DNA of 58,974 bases from Bacillota bacterium (GCA_028280325.1 JANQLZ010000064.1:1-58974); one strand, 5' to 3'; shown: positions 35,719 through 44,999, counted from the first letter of the stretch. A program made the numbers and translations. The notes: generated by a model not told the origin, from the letters alone.

Positions 35719-36435
35719 TCAATACACCCCTAACAAAGCCAAAAATGCCAACGAAGTAAACACAAAAATAATAAACGCATCTATCATACTAAATTTTAGT
35801 TCATAATAAGAGGTTCTTTTTTGCTCTGAATCAATACCTCTTGTCATTGATGAAATGGCTAATTCGTCAGCAATAATGGTTATTCGCATCATAATAGGCA
35901 CTAATATATTCTCGATTACCAAAACAGGATGACGTAATACACTAATCAAATTAGTGCTTAGACCTCTCATTTTCATTGAATTAACAACAATACCACCCTC
36001 TTCTTTTAATGTTGGGAAAAACCGTAGCCCAACAGCCAAAGCAATCGTGATACCTCTGGGAAAATTAATTTGCTGTAAGGCAGCAATTAGTTTTCCTACT
36101 TTAGTACTGGCAATGATACTTGAAGCAAACATAATAGTAGGCACTACTTTTCTACCCATAGCACCTAACATCGCCAGCAGCGCCGTATATGAATTTGGCA
36201 ATATAATGGAAATGTATATAAAAGCCCAAACCAGACCATAAGCAATACAATAGCGTATACACTTTTTCCCCATTCCCTGCCAAAGTAGCAGTAAGGTAAT
36301 CAACACTAAACTGAAGATCTCCACTTTTGGACTCTTACTGGTCATTCCAATGACATTGATTAAGACTAATGTTACCAATTTAGTTCTGGGATCAATATCC
36401 TGCTGCTTCCTACCCATGGTAGCTGCTATCTTCAT
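35719..36435 (-). CDS. ECF transporter transmembrane subunit EcfT
   Basis: 238 residues from the ATG at 36435 with GGGGGTGAGG just upstream; the longer start at 36486 has no site. It has the CbiQ/EcfT pattern: several N-terminal helices, the 'ALAVGLRFFPTLKEEG' coupling helix and an 'MKMRGL' second coupling motif, with a C-terminal helix. EcfT couples ATP hydrolysis by the fused ATPase to the S component. It is the first gene of the iron-linked minus-strand operon; the Fur box lies about 55 bases upstream. Confidence 0.9.
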   Translation of the reverse strand: MKIAATMGRKQQDIDPRTKLVTLVLINVIGMTSKSPKVEIFSLVLITLLLLWQGMGKKCIRYCIAYGLVWAFIYISIILPNSYTALLAMLGAMGRKVVPTIMFASSIIASTKVGKLIAALQQINFPRGITIALAVGLRFFPTLKEEGGIVVNSMKMRGLSTNLISVLRHPVLVIENILVPIMMRITIIADELAISSMTRGIDSEQKRTSYYELKFSMIDAFIIFVFTSLAFLALLGVY

Positions 36436-36486
36436 TTCCTCACCCCCGGTAAATTGACATGGCCAAAGTAAAATGCTACGATTCAA

Positions 36487-36517
36487 TTGATAATCATTAT
36501 CATTGCATTAGTATAAT
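36487..36517. promoter_or_regulatory. Fur box in the divergent araC/ecfT region
   Basis: TGATAATCATTATCA (36488-36502) is a perfect 7-1-7 Fur core between the plus-strand araC gene and the minus-strand ECF operon. On the plus strand TTGATA (36487-36492) and TATAAT (36512-36517) form a promoter with a long 19-base spacer that the box overlaps. One site can repress both directions. Confidence 0.8.
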
Positions 36518-36610
36518 ATTAATTGCCTGCAAAAAACTTATATTTAATTAACTATAGATAATTGCCGCAGCATTTTGGATAGTTGCCATAATATTTTGTG
36601 AGGGAAGCAA

Positions 36611-37573
36611 ATGCAGATATTTATTGATAGGGTATATCAGAGTTTTTTAAGTAACAATGGATATCATTATATTGATAGTAATATGCCTGGTTATAACTTT
36701 AGACTTGATAAAGACTTGGGAAACGGACATTACTGGATATTTCCAGTTAATAATTGCTTTGCGGTCACATCAAACAATGCCCAATTTGAAAAAGCTTACA
36801 CATCTAAGAATTATACTCCCGAATGTGTTGGTTTTGGACATTACACTGCTTCCAACCCAAAAGACTGGTACGGCAGCACAAGTGACTCTAAGCACCAAAA
36901 TATAGCGCTTTATTCATCTGAATCAATAGTAGAATTACAAGTCGTTCCAGGTGATTTTATTGCTTCAAAAAGCATTGTTATCTTACCAGAATATTACCAA
37001 GAACGAATTAAACCACTAATCGGTTTAGATATTGAAGAATTTGCCAGCGTGATGTCTACAATCTTGACTCCCTGGAATGAACCTCCTGAATTCACCCAAT
37101 TAATTGACAGCATATCTTCTCTTTCATATGGTAGTAATTATATAAATTTTATATTAGAAAATAAGATTTTAGGAATCATTGAAACAATTCTTACTCATCA
37201 GGAATCATTAAATTTTGATGCGCCAAGAAGACAGGCAGACGTAGCTGACTTAAAAAAACTACAGCTTGTTAGAGCGCATATAGATCAACACTTTAATGAA
37301 AATATCATGATTAAGGAATTAGTGCAATTAGCATGTATGAGCAGAAGTAAGCTTCATCAACTTTTTAAAGGTAAAGAAGGAATTACTATAACCTGTTACA
37401 TCCAGCAACAGCGGATTCATTCCGCAAAAAAACTCCTGGTAACAACAGACCTGCCAATTAGTCTGGTTGCCAAGCAAGTAGGATATAACTGTCACAGTAG
37501 TTTTTCAGAGGTATTTAAATCGAGAGTTGGAATGTCCCCAAGTCAGTTTAGGAAGGCTTTCTTTTTAGATTGA
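36611..37573 (+). CDS. AraC family transcriptional regulator (YbtA-like context)
   Basis: 320 residues. The C-terminal AraC domain (about 220-318) holds both helix-turn-helix motifs: 'IMIKELVQLACMSRSKLHQLFKG' and 'PISLVAKQVGYNCHSSFSEVFKSRVGMSPSQFRK'. The N-terminal 200 residues are a ligand-binding region without a recognised family. It is divergent from the ECF/Ybt-like operon behind a shared Fur box. By analogy to YbtA, which activates yersiniabactin uptake genes when it binds the ferric chelate, it probably activates that operon. The ligand is unknown. Confidence 0.9.
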   Translation: MQIFIDRVYQSFLSNNGYHYIDSNMPGYNFRLDKDLGNGHYWIFPVNNCFAVTSNNAQFEKAYTSKNYTPECVGFGHYTASNPKDWYGSTSDSKHQNIALYSSESIVELQVVPGDFIASKSIVILPEYYQERIKPLIGLDIEEFASVMSTILTPWNEPPEFTQLIDSISSLSYGSNYINFILENKILGIIETILTHQESLNFDAPRRQADVADLKKLQLVRAHIDQHFNENIMIKELVQLACMSRSKLHQLFKGKEGITITCYIQQQRIHSAKKLLVTTDLPISLVAKQVGYNCHSSFSEVFKSRVGMSPSQFRKAFFLD

Positions 37574-37628
37574 GTTTTTAATCAGGACTTATTAAACAAT
37601 TTAATACGCTTGTACCTGCCAAGTTACT

Positions 37629-38420
37629 CTAACCTATCACCCTTCTTCCTTTTCCATGGGGGATGCATATTGGAGTACCAAACAGGCTGTCTGTACCAAT
37701 CTCACATTCCATTTTAAAAACATTACGAACCATTTCTTTTGTAACAATATCCTCTGGTTTTCCTTGATCATAGATTTTTTTATCCTGAATCGCTACAATG
37801 TTGTGGGCATACCTGCAGGCCAGATTCAAATCATGCAGCACCATTACAATAGTTCTGTTCTCTGTTTCATTCAGCTCAAAAAGCAGATCCAGTATTTCAA
37901 TTTGATGAGCCAGGTCCAGATACGTGGTCGGCTCATCCAGCAAAATAATGTCTGTATTTTGAGCCAGGCTCATAGCAATCCAAGCCCTTTGTTTTTGCCC
38001 CCCAGACAAAGAATTAACATTACGATTCTCTAAATCTTCTAATTTAGTAGCTGCCAGGACTTGCTTAACCAATTGTTCATCCTCACGTGACCACTGCTTC
38101 AGCCAGTTCTGATAAGGGTATCTGCCCTGTTTGACCAACTGCAGAACTGTCAGCCCTTCCGGGGCCACCGGACCCTGAGGTAATATTGCCAGCTTTCTGG
38201 CAACTTCCTTGGTTGACAAAGCTCTAATCTCCCTGTTCCCCAGTAAGACCTGCCCTGATATCGGCTTTAGCAGACGAGCCAGCGAGCGTAATAAAGTAGA
38301 TTTTCCACAGCCATTTGCTCCTACAAAAACAGTAATTTTTCCAACAGGTATTTCTAAATCAAGCTGATCGATGATGATTGTTTTACCATATCCCAATGTA
38401 AGATGCCTAGTTTGCAGCAT
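37629..38420 (-). CDS. Iron-siderophore ABC transporter ATPase (FecE/FepC type)
   Basis: 263 residues with 'GANGCGKST', 'LSGGQKQRAWIAMSLAQ', 'IILLDEPTTYLD' and the FepC-type 'VLHDLNLACRYA'. These patterns are typical of ATPases that drive BtuCD/FecCD permeases for ferric siderophores, heme or cobalamin. It is last in a four-gene minus-strand operon (binding protein, two permeases, ATPase) under a Fur box, so ferric siderophore import is the best call. It lies 79 bases after the permease gene. Confidence 0.92.
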   Translation of the reverse strand: MLQTRHLTLGYGKTIIIDQLDLEIPVGKITVFVGANGCGKSTLLRSLARLLKPISGQVLLGNREIRALSTKEVARKLAILPQGPVAPEGLTVLQLVKQGRYPYQNWLKQWSREDEQLVKQVLAATKLEDLENRNVNSLSGGQKQRAWIAMSLAQNTDIILLDEPTTYLDLAHQIEILDLLFELNETENRTIVMVLHDLNLACRYAHNIVAIQDKKIYDQGKPEDIVTKEMVRNVFKMECEIGTDSLFGTPICIPHGKGRRVIG

Positions 38421-38499
38421 ATTTATTATATTTAAACTCCCTGTATTTTTGTTTAGGCCAGTATTATGTGTAATTGCTCAACTGTTATCAAGTATCTAC

Positions 38500-39537
38500 T
38501 CACATGTTTCGATTTCTGTACAGTAGAAAAACAAAGAATGGCGCCCCTATCAACGACACAAATACTCCGGCCGGCAAATCAAGAGGCAGGAACAGTGTTC
38601 TGGCAACGACATCAGCTGACATCACTGTTAGGCCTCCGATGATAGCTGCAACCGGAGCCAGACCTCCAAAAGATCTGCCAACCAGTTTTCTGGCAATGTG
38701 AGGTGCGATCAAACCCACAAAACCTATCCCCCCGGCAAAGGCCACCGCAGAGCCGGCCAAGGCCACGCTGATCGCAATCAAAATAAACCGATTTAGCTCT
38801 ACATTAGAGCCCAGGCCTAGAGCTATGTCATCGCCAAGCTCCAGAAGGTTGATCTTTCGAGCCCATAAAAGTGCGGCTGTTATAAAGATCAGGGCCCAGG
38901 GCAGCATTGCCGAGACATCTTGCCAGTTAGCCCCATATACACTGCCTGTCAGCCAGATATACGCCTCGCTGGTGGTCACCGTCGGACCTAATACTATCAT
39001 CATTGTCACCAGAGCACCCATACCTGCCTCAAACCCTATCCCAATGAGGACAAGCCTGATCGGATTAACCCCTCTTTTCCAGGCTAAGAAATAAATAATC
39101 ATTGAAGCAATACCGGCTCCCAGAATTGCGACAACAGGCAGCCAGTGGACGCTGACAGCCGAAAAATAGGTGATAAACAGCACAGCCGCCACTTTGGCCC
39201 CACCGGTAATTCCGATAATATCCGGAGAAGCCAGAGGATTTCGGACAATCCCCTGTAAAATCAGTCCGGAAACAGCCAGAGAGCCGCCAGCCATAAAAGC
39301 GAGCAACATCCTTGGCATTCTCAAGACTTCAATAATAAAGGTGTAATCACTGGTATTAATCCTCAAAGCATGTTTAAGTATAGTCACAGGATGAATCATA
39401 GTGCTTCCCAGAGATAGCCCTACAATTAGCAGTATTAAAGCGAACAACAGCAAAACGGGCAGGATAATCAGAGTTTTCTTTTCTATTAAAAAGGACATTT
39501 TATCAGAGCTGCTTCTTAAAAGGGTATGTTTTTTCAT
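38500..39537 (-). CDS. FecCD family siderophore permease (subunit 2)
   Basis: 345 residues and nine or ten membrane helices. Family motifs include 'GGSLAVSGLILQGIVRNPLASPDIIGI' and 'GGIGFVGLIAPHIARKLVG'. The start ATG overlaps the preceding permease gene by 4 bases (ATGA), so the two subunits are translationally coupled and presumably form a heterodimer, as FecCD/FepDG do. Its partner ATPase follows. Confidence 0.93.
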   Translation of the reverse strand: MKKHTLLRSSSDKMSFLIEKKTLIILPVLLLFALILLIVGLSLGSTMIHPVTILKHALRINTSDYTFIIEVLRMPRMLLAFMAGGSLAVSGLILQGIVRNPLASPDIIGITGGAKVAAVLFITYFSAVSVHWLPVVAILGAGIASMIIYFLAWKRGVNPIRLVLIGIGFEAGMGALVTMMIVLGPTVTTSEAYIWLTGSVYGANWQDVSAMLPWALIFITAALLWARKINLLELGDDIALGLGSNVELNRFILIAISVALAGSAVAFAGGIGFVGLIAPHIARKLVGRSFGGLAPVAAIIGGLTVMSADVVARTLFLPLDLPAGVFVSLIGAPFFVFLLYRNRNM

Positions 39538-40544
39538 GCCCTATGCACCCTTCTGGCAATAGAGATGAATAAGGGCACTCCAATGAAGGCAGTCATTACT
39601 CCGATGGGCAGCTCTTCCGGTACAATAGCCAGCCTGGCAACTACATCGGCCAGTAATAACAGGGTTCCCCCGAAAACAGCACAATAGGGAATTATCCAGC
39701 GATAGTCAATACCGACAAGGGAGCGAACCAGATGGGGGACAATTAAACCGATAAAACCGATCGACCCTCCTACTGCCACTGAACTGCCTGCCAACAGCAC
39801 AATAATAATCCCCATCAGTATTTTTACCAATAAAACTCGTTGCCCCAGTCCCTTGGCAATGTCTTCTCCAGAGGTCAGTACATTGATTGAGTTTCCTAAA
39901 AACATGGCCACTATACCTGCTCCAATAATAAACGGTAAAAGCGGTAATAACATATCTAAGGTACGCCCTGCTACTGAGCCACCCAACCAAAACAACACTT
40001 CTTCTAAACCCTGTTCGTCAATTACCAGCAGGCCCTGGGTCAAAGAGCTGAAAAATGCCGCAATTGCTGCTCCAGCCAGAACTATCCTTATTGGAGACAG
40101 GCTGTCTCGACCGAGTGAAGCGAGAAAAAATACCATGACAGCAGCAACAGCAGCCCCCAGGAAAGCTATCCACATTAACTGGACCAAAGAGTTAATAGAA
40201 AAAAATGCCGTAGCAAAAACAACAAAAAACAAGGCCCCGGCGTTTATCCCAAAAATACTTGGAGAAGCCAAAGGGTTTCTGGTTAGAGCCTGCATCAGTG
40301 CACCTGCTACTGCTAAACTGGCCCCCATAAACATCGCTATTGAAGTTCTCGAAATCCTGGTAGTGGTAATAATGATATGTTCAGTTGACGATGGGTCATA
40401 ACTTGTAAAGGCTTCTACTAATGCTTTTACCGGGGTTGATACCTGTCCCAAAACCATACTCAGTACCAAAGCCAGTCCTAAAACACACAGACCTGTTATC
40501 AGGCCTGCAACCTTCGATTTTTTCTTGGGTAGCAACGGATTCAT
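39534..40544 (-). CDS. FecCD family siderophore permease (subunit 1)
   Basis: 336 residues from the ATG at 40544, which gives the usual family length and starts just before the first helix; the longer start at 40631 would run into the upstream hairpin. Motifs 'GASLAVAGALMQALTRNPLASPSIFGI' and 'GGSIGFIGLIVPHLVRSLVG' identify a FecCD permease. The RBS is weak. A hairpin at 40596-40622 separates it from the binding-protein gene. Confidence 0.92.
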   Translation of the reverse strand: MNPLLPKKKSKVAGLITGLCVLGLALVLSMVLGQVSTPVKALVEAFTSYDPSSTEHIIITTTRISRTSIAMFMGASLAVAGALMQALTRNPLASPSIFGINAGALFFVVFATAFFSINSLVQLMWIAFLGAAVAAVMVFFLASLGRDSLSPIRIVLAGAAIAAFFSSLTQGLLVIDEQGLEEVLFWLGGSVAGRTLDMLLPLLPFIIGAGIVAMFLGNSINVLTSGEDIAKGLGQRVLLVKILMGIIIVLLAGSSVAVGGSIGFIGLIVPHLVRSLVGIDYRWIIPYCAVFGGTLLLLADVVARLAIVPEELPIGVMTAFIGVPLFISIARRVHRA

Positions 40545-40595
40545 GGAAATCACTCTTTCACTAATTTCTTGGCTACTGCGTACTCGACAAAAATA

Positions 40596-40622
40596 GTCAG
40601 GGTAGAACCAGCCTACCCTGAC
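40596..40622 (-). terminator. Intra-operon hairpin after the binding-protein gene
   Basis: A perfect 10-bp stem (GTCAGGGTAG with its complement, 7-base loop) followed on the minus strand by TATTTTTG lies between the binding-protein stop (40639) and the permease start (40544). A partial terminator or RNA-stabilising stem here would give more binding protein than permease. Confidence 0.7.
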
Positions 40623-40638
40623 GTGCTCCAAGAGATAG

Positions 40639-41640
40639 CTATTTTTCCAGCCCGAAGTGCTGGTATATTTGATCCAGCATTTTATTAGCAGCCACTATAC
40701 CGCCACCCATGTTCCAGATAACATCATCGACAATATAATCCCGATCATTTTTTACTGCATCTAAATTATGCCATAAAGGATGATTTGTCCAATCGTCGTA
40801 GGTTTGCTGAATTGCCTCCGGTGCATTTTGTCCGCCAGGGATGAAGGTAAAAAAGACATCGGCATTCATCGACGGAATACTTTCTTTGGTGGTTAGTTTA
40901 AGAACTACATTGCCTTCTTCGGCAGCCTTTCTTTGGGATTCAGGCCTGATAAAGCCCAACTCACCCAAAATATCTCCAGCAAAACCTGTAACATAAATAC
41001 GAGCATGATCTGCTCTAAAGTTGAGAACAGAGACCTCAATTGGCCACTCGCTGCCCAATTCAGCGGCAGCCTTTTCTTTAAAATCAGCAGTTCTATCAGC
41101 CCAGTCAGCAAGCAGTTTTTCAGCCTGATCTTCTTTATTGAGGGCTTTGCCCATCAGTTCAACTGTCTCTTTAAATTTAAAAACTGTTTCATGGGTTACC
41201 GTGGGGGCAATTTGAGAGAGCTGCTGATAAACCTTTTCATGACGCAGTTTAGAAGCAATAATTAAATCTGGCTTAAGCTTGGCAATTTCTTCTAAATTGG
41301 GCTGGGTTTCCAACCCAACGATTGCAACACCCTCCAGATCATCTCGAAGGTATTCATAAACCGGCTTTTGCACCCAAGATTCAACAGCTCCGACCGGGGT
41401 AATTTCTAACGCAATGGCTACATCTGTTGCCCCCTGGTATAGGGTGATAATTCGCTCCGGGGTACCCTTAATCTCTGTTTGGCCCAGGGCATGTTCCACA
41501 ATTCTCGTTTCACCTTCAACTCCTGCAGCTGGATTTGGATCTTTATCCGGATCTGCAGCTGGGTTAGCTTCACAACCTACTGCAAAAACAAGTATTAAAA
41601 TAGTTAAAAGTGCTATAAAAACTGTTCTTAACTTTAACAT
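40639..41640 (-). CDS. Siderophore-binding lipoprotein (FecB/FhuD type)
   Basis: 333 residues. The signal peptide ends in a lipobox 'FAVGC' (Cys at about 23), followed by a linker rich in Asp and Pro, so the protein is lipid-anchored outside the membrane. The fold is that of class III periplasmic binding proteins ('ERIITLYQGATDVAIAL', 'LKPDLIIASKLRHEKVYQQL', 'AAEEGNVVLKLT'). It delivers ferric chelates to the FecCD permeases encoded downstream. AAGGAGAACTAA precedes the ATG, and a Fur box lies about 120 bases upstream. Confidence 0.93.
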   Translation of the reverse strand: MLKLRTVFIALLTILILVFAVGCEANPAADPDKDPNPAAGVEGETRIVEHALGQTEIKGTPERIITLYQGATDVAIALEITPVGAVESWVQKPVYEYLRDDLEGVAIVGLETQPNLEEIAKLKPDLIIASKLRHEKVYQQLSQIAPTVTHETVFKFKETVELMGKALNKEDQAEKLLADWADRTADFKEKAAAELGSEWPIEVSVLNFRADHARIYVTGFAGDILGELGFIRPESQRKAAEEGNVVLKLTTKESIPSMNADVFFTFIPGGQNAPEAIQQTYDDWTNHPLWHNLDAVKNDRDYIVDDVIWNMGGGIVAANKMLDQIYQHFGLEK

Positions 41641-42120
41641 TTAGTTCTCCTTAATTTATATTTAATAGTCAGATGCTAATAACCAACTAAAGTGAGTAAT
41701 AAAACCAAGCCCTGTTGCAGCTATAACTTTGTTACTTCATCCTTTTTCAAGTTCACTTTTTGATAATGATAACTATTCTCATATTATATTCTATACATTT
41801 TTATTATCTTGTCAATAAGTTTTAACTGATAGAATTGATTATATTTGCAATATTAATAGCCAATCATGATAACACTGCCTTAAACTAACACATATTTCCC
41901 AGGAAATTAATAAGTCAGGTAATAACTTAATAAGCAATTTATTAATTGAGCCAATTCCCCAGGATAAACTCCATTACAAGCTGCAATCCCAGCACCTGAT
42001 CCACCTGCCTGTAAATTTGATGTCGTCACAATTTTTTTTATTATTATGCTAATTCTGTTATACTTAATTTGCTCCTGAATTTTAAGGCCTCGATCTGAGG
42101 CTGGGAAGGATGTGGTTTAA
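41641..42120. other. Intergenic region between divergent siderophore and helicase genes
   Basis: No gene is visible. It carries the Fur-box promoter of the siderophore operon at 41761-41815. Just before the helicase RBS, GCCTC and GAGGC (about 42087-42101) form a small leader stem. The middle, 41820-42040, shows nothing I can interpret. Confidence 0.55.
41761..41815 (-). promoter_or_regulatory. Fur-boxed promoter of the siderophore operon
   Basis: On the minus strand TTGACA (41810-41815) and TAGAAT (41788-41793), 16 bases apart, form the promoter; a TATAAT slightly downstream is an alternative -10. GAGAATAGTTATCATTATCA (41761-41780) overlaps the start region and matches overlapping Fur half-sites. 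Confidence 0.7.
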
Positions 42121-43413
42121 ATGAAAGGCTTTAAAAAGCTGGGGATAAATGATGCTTTGCTGGGGGTATTGGCCAAACAGGGAATTAAAAAACCTACTCC
42201 AATCCAAAAAGAAACGATTGATTTGATAAAATCGGGGAAAAATGTTATTGCTAAAGCCCAGACCGGCACCGGCAAAACCCTGGCATTCTTACTGCCAATG
42301 TTTGAGAATATGGTAGTTGAAAATGATTTTGTGCAGGGGTTAATTGTCACCCCCACTCGCGAGCTGGCTATTCAGATCACCGCTGAAGCAGAGAAGCTTG
42401 CTCAGGCTAAACCGATCAGTATTTTAGCCGTTTACGGTGGTAAAAACATTGATACTCAGTTAAAAAAACTCAAAGGAAGTGTTCAGCTGATAATCGGCAC
42501 TCCGGGCAGAATTATAGATCATCTTCGACGAAGAACCATTGATTTAAGCAGGCTTAAAGTTTTGGTTCTGGATGAGGCTGATCAGATGCTGCAGATGGGA
42601 TTTTTAACTGAGGTAGAGGCGATCATTAATGAGGCTCCCAACCGGCGCCAGTCTCTCTGCTTTTCAGCAACTATCGGTCATAAAGTAAAAAAACTGGCCA
42701 AAAAATTCATGAAAAACCCAGTTTACATTTCGATTGAAAATGAAAAAATCACTTTAGAAAATATTGAACAGCTGGTGATAGAAACTACTGAAAAAAGCAA
42801 GCTGGCAGATTTGTGTACCGTGATTAGTTCTCATAACCCCTTTATGGCTATTATTTTTTGTGCCACTAAAAAAAGGGCTATTGTTTTAGATGAAGAGCTG
42901 TTTCAAAGAGGGTATAATTGTGCCGCCCTGCATGGCGACTTATCACAGGTTAAAAGAGAAGATGTCATGAAAAGGTTTAGGGATGCCAAAATTCAGTATC
43001 TAATAGCAACAGATATTGCGGCCCGAGGTTTAGATATCGAAGGGGTCACCCATGTTTACAGTTACGATATCGCCGAAGACGTCAAATGGTATATTCACCG
43101 CATTGGCCGTACAGGCCGAGCTGGACGTCAGGGATTCGCTATTACTTTTGTCACACCCAAAGACAGCATCAATTTAAACAATATTGAGCGCGGCATTCAA
43201 TTTGATATACCGAGCCGCAAGCTCTCTGTCTCAGGCGTGCCGCAGCCCAAAAGCCTGCGAAGAAAGAAAACAGCTTACAGGGAAGCTGATGATGCTGACC
43301 CTAAAACAAAAAAGAGGACCAGGAAGAAAGCTTTACATCAAAAAAAAGATAAATCTAAAAAGAATAAGGCCCGACGGAGTAATAAATCCGCAAAAAAAGG
43401 GGTAAAAAGGTAA
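42121..43413 (+). CDS. DEAD-box RNA helicase
   Basis: 430 residues. All core motifs are visible: Q motif 'KPTPIQKETI', Walker A 'AQTGTGKT', Ia 'PTRELA', 'DEAD', 'SAT', 'ARGLDIEGVTHV' and 'HRIGRTGRAGR'. A strongly basic tail of about 50 residues (Lys/Arg-rich) follows the helicase core, typical of CshA/RhlE-like enzymes that act on rRNA or mRNA. ATP-dependent duplex unwinding in ribosome assembly or RNA decay is expected. It is a single gene; the RBS is GGAAGGA. A short stem just upstream could contribute to cold regulation, which is speculative. Confidence 0.95.
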   Translation: MKGFKKLGINDALLGVLAKQGIKKPTPIQKETIDLIKSGKNVIAKAQTGTGKTLAFLLPMFENMVVENDFVQGLIVTPTRELAIQITAEAEKLAQAKPISILAVYGGKNIDTQLKKLKGSVQLIIGTPGRIIDHLRRRTIDLSRLKVLVLDEADQMLQMGFLTEVEAIINEAPNRRQSLCFSATIGHKVKKLAKKFMKNPVYISIENEKITLENIEQLVIETTEKSKLADLCTVISSHNPFMAIIFCATKKRAIVLDEELFQRGYNCAALHGDLSQVKREDVMKRFRDAKIQYLIATDIAARGLDIEGVTHVYSYDIAEDVKWYIHRIGRTGRAGRQGFAITFVTPKDSINLNNIERGIQFDIPSRKLSVSGVPQPKSLRRKKTAYREADDADPKTKKRTRKKALHQKKDKSKKNKARRSNKSAKKGVKR

Positions 43414-43435
43414 CTCACCTGATATTGACTATGAT

Positions 43436-44389
43436 TTAATTGGTTATCTGCTCAACTATTTGTGCTAATCTACTTGCAATGTTTTGGTATGAATCTGCTG
43501 TTTTGTACATCTGAGGTTCCATATAAACTCCCATAGCCGCACAAAGCTGATGCATTAAAGAATATAATAATAGCCTTTTTTCTTCCGGAACGCTATTATA
43601 GGATTCTAAAAATGACTGCCAGCTTGCTTCGTCGTATGCACCAAAAGGGGGGTATTTGAGGGTGGCCAGATCATAGGCGCTATCCCACCACATTACGTCT
43701 CCCATAGACATAATTTTAGTTACCTGCCATTTCTGGTCACATTTGCCCAAGTAGATATTCCAAAGAAATGGGCTGACATGAGTCATTACTGGCTGGTGGT
43801 CATTCAGATATTCTATATTCTGCTGCCAGATATCAACTATTTGCTGGTACAGACTTTTGCTGATTAATCCTGATGCTAATGCTTTTCGGCCGCTTCCCTC
43901 AATTATCTCAGCCTGCAGCATATAATTGTTAGGCGATATCTCGTATTTTACTTTATAAGGGTCTTTTACATCCCATAAACCCGACTTTATTCCTCTAATC
44001 TGATGCATTTTGCGATAGAACTTGCCTATCGCTTTATATATTTGCTGTTTTTCAGTTGAAGATACTTTATGAAGCAGGTCTGAAAGCTTTTCTCCTCCTA
44101 CTTGCTCCTGTATTAAAAATGGAAAATCTATTAGATGACCGGTGTTATCCATAGTTAAAACCTTAGGAGCTGTTAAATCATGTTTTATCATCACGTCAAC
44201 CACATTAGCTTCGTGCTTTAACTCCGCCCAGTCTGGGTTAGTGATTACCTTAAGAAAAACCGTCTGGCCACTACTAAGCTCCACCTGATATATTCTCCTT
44301 ACCCACTGGCCTCTATCAAAAACTTTTGTCACAATTGCACCAGGTAGATGGCTTTCAACTGCTTGCTTAATTTTGCTCAGATCAATCAT
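43436..44389 (-). CDS. Aminoglycoside phosphotransferase-fold protein lacking catalytic residues
   Basis: 317 residues. The N-lobe pattern ('GQTVFLKVITN', 'ELKHEANVVDVM', 'FPFLIQEQVGGEKLSDLLH') fits the APH/choline-kinase family. In the C-lobe the catalytic loop normally reading HGDxxxxN is 'HVSPFLWN' (Asp replaced by Ser), and the metal-binding IDW/IDF is 'IMSMGD'. The downstream 'WWDSAYDLA' is preserved. A normal phosphotransfer reaction is therefore doubtful; the protein may be a pseudokinase or bind nucleotide without transfer. It is single and convergent with the helicase gene. Confidence 0.8.
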   Translation of the reverse strand: MIDLSKIKQAVESHLPGAIVTKVFDRGQWVRRIYQVELSSGQTVFLKVITNPDWAELKHEANVVDVMIKHDLTAPKVLTMDNTGHLIDFPFLIQEQVGGEKLSDLLHKVSSTEKQQIYKAIGKFYRKMHQIRGIKSGLWDVKDPYKVKYEISPNNYMLQAEIIEGSGRKALASGLISKSLYQQIVDIWQQNIEYLNDHQPVMTHVSPFLWNIYLGKCDQKWQVTKIMSMGDVMWWDSAYDLATLKYPPFGAYDEASWQSFLESYNSVPEEKRLLLYSLMHQLCAAMGVYMEPQMYKTADSYQNIASRLAQIVEQITN

Positions 44390-44504
44390 CTAAATCTCCT
44401 TTAAACTTATAAAATTATCAGTACCATAAGAGGTTAAGTGGTTATTGATTGGAACTGCTGTTTAATATTTTAACATGTAGCTTAGTTAAATAAGCTGTAA
44501 TCTT

Positions 44505-44999
44505 TTACTCCCTGGTAAAATTTTTTAACAGGGATTTTAAAACTCCGGATTTTATTAACATTAAAGCTATAATGGAGCCGGCTAAAGAACTCAGAAAGAA
44601 TGGAATAACAAAATAAAAAATTGGAAAATTTATGCCCATAACCAATCTGGCAACAGGGTAGGCCAGTACTGCTCCAAATAAGCCAGTACCAATCAGTTCT
44701 CCTGCAGCACAAAGTACAGTATTCCTGGTTTGTTTATAAATTAATGCCGCCATTAAGGCTCCGACCATACTGCCTGGAAAGGCCAGAACGCTCCCAATAG
44801 CCAATAAATTTCTGAGCAGTGAGATTGAGAAAGCGACCAAAACAGCATAGCCCGGACCCAAAGCCACGGCCGCAATGATATTAATAAAATGTTGTAGGGG
44901 ATACAGTTTAGCAGCACCTAATGGGATAAATATTAAGGTTCCCAACCCTGTTCCCAAGGCAACTAAGGCAGCGCCCAGAGATAATTTTTTGGTGTTCAT
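44505..44999 (-). CDS. thiW: ThiW family ECF S component (thiamin precursor uptake)
   Basis: 164 residues from the ATG at 44999, chosen for the AAAGGA just upstream; the alternative at 45014 overlies it. Five or six membrane helices and the ThiW signatures 'FIPLGAAKLYPLQHFINIIAAV' and 'AFPGSMVGALMAALIY' are clear. ThiW is the substrate-binding component for a thiazole-type thiamin precursor, working with a shared ECF energy module encoded elsewhere. It is directly controlled by the TPP riboswitch and terminator immediately upstream, so high TPP shuts it off. Confidence 0.93.
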   Translation of the reverse strand: MNTKKLSLGAALVALGTGLGTLIFIPLGAAKLYPLQHFINIIAAVALGPGYAVLVAFSISLLRNLLAIGSVLAFPGSMVGALMAALIYKQTRNTVLCAAGELIGTGLFGAVLAYPVARLVMGINFPIFYFVIPFFLSSLAGSIIALMLIKSGVLKSLLKNFTRE

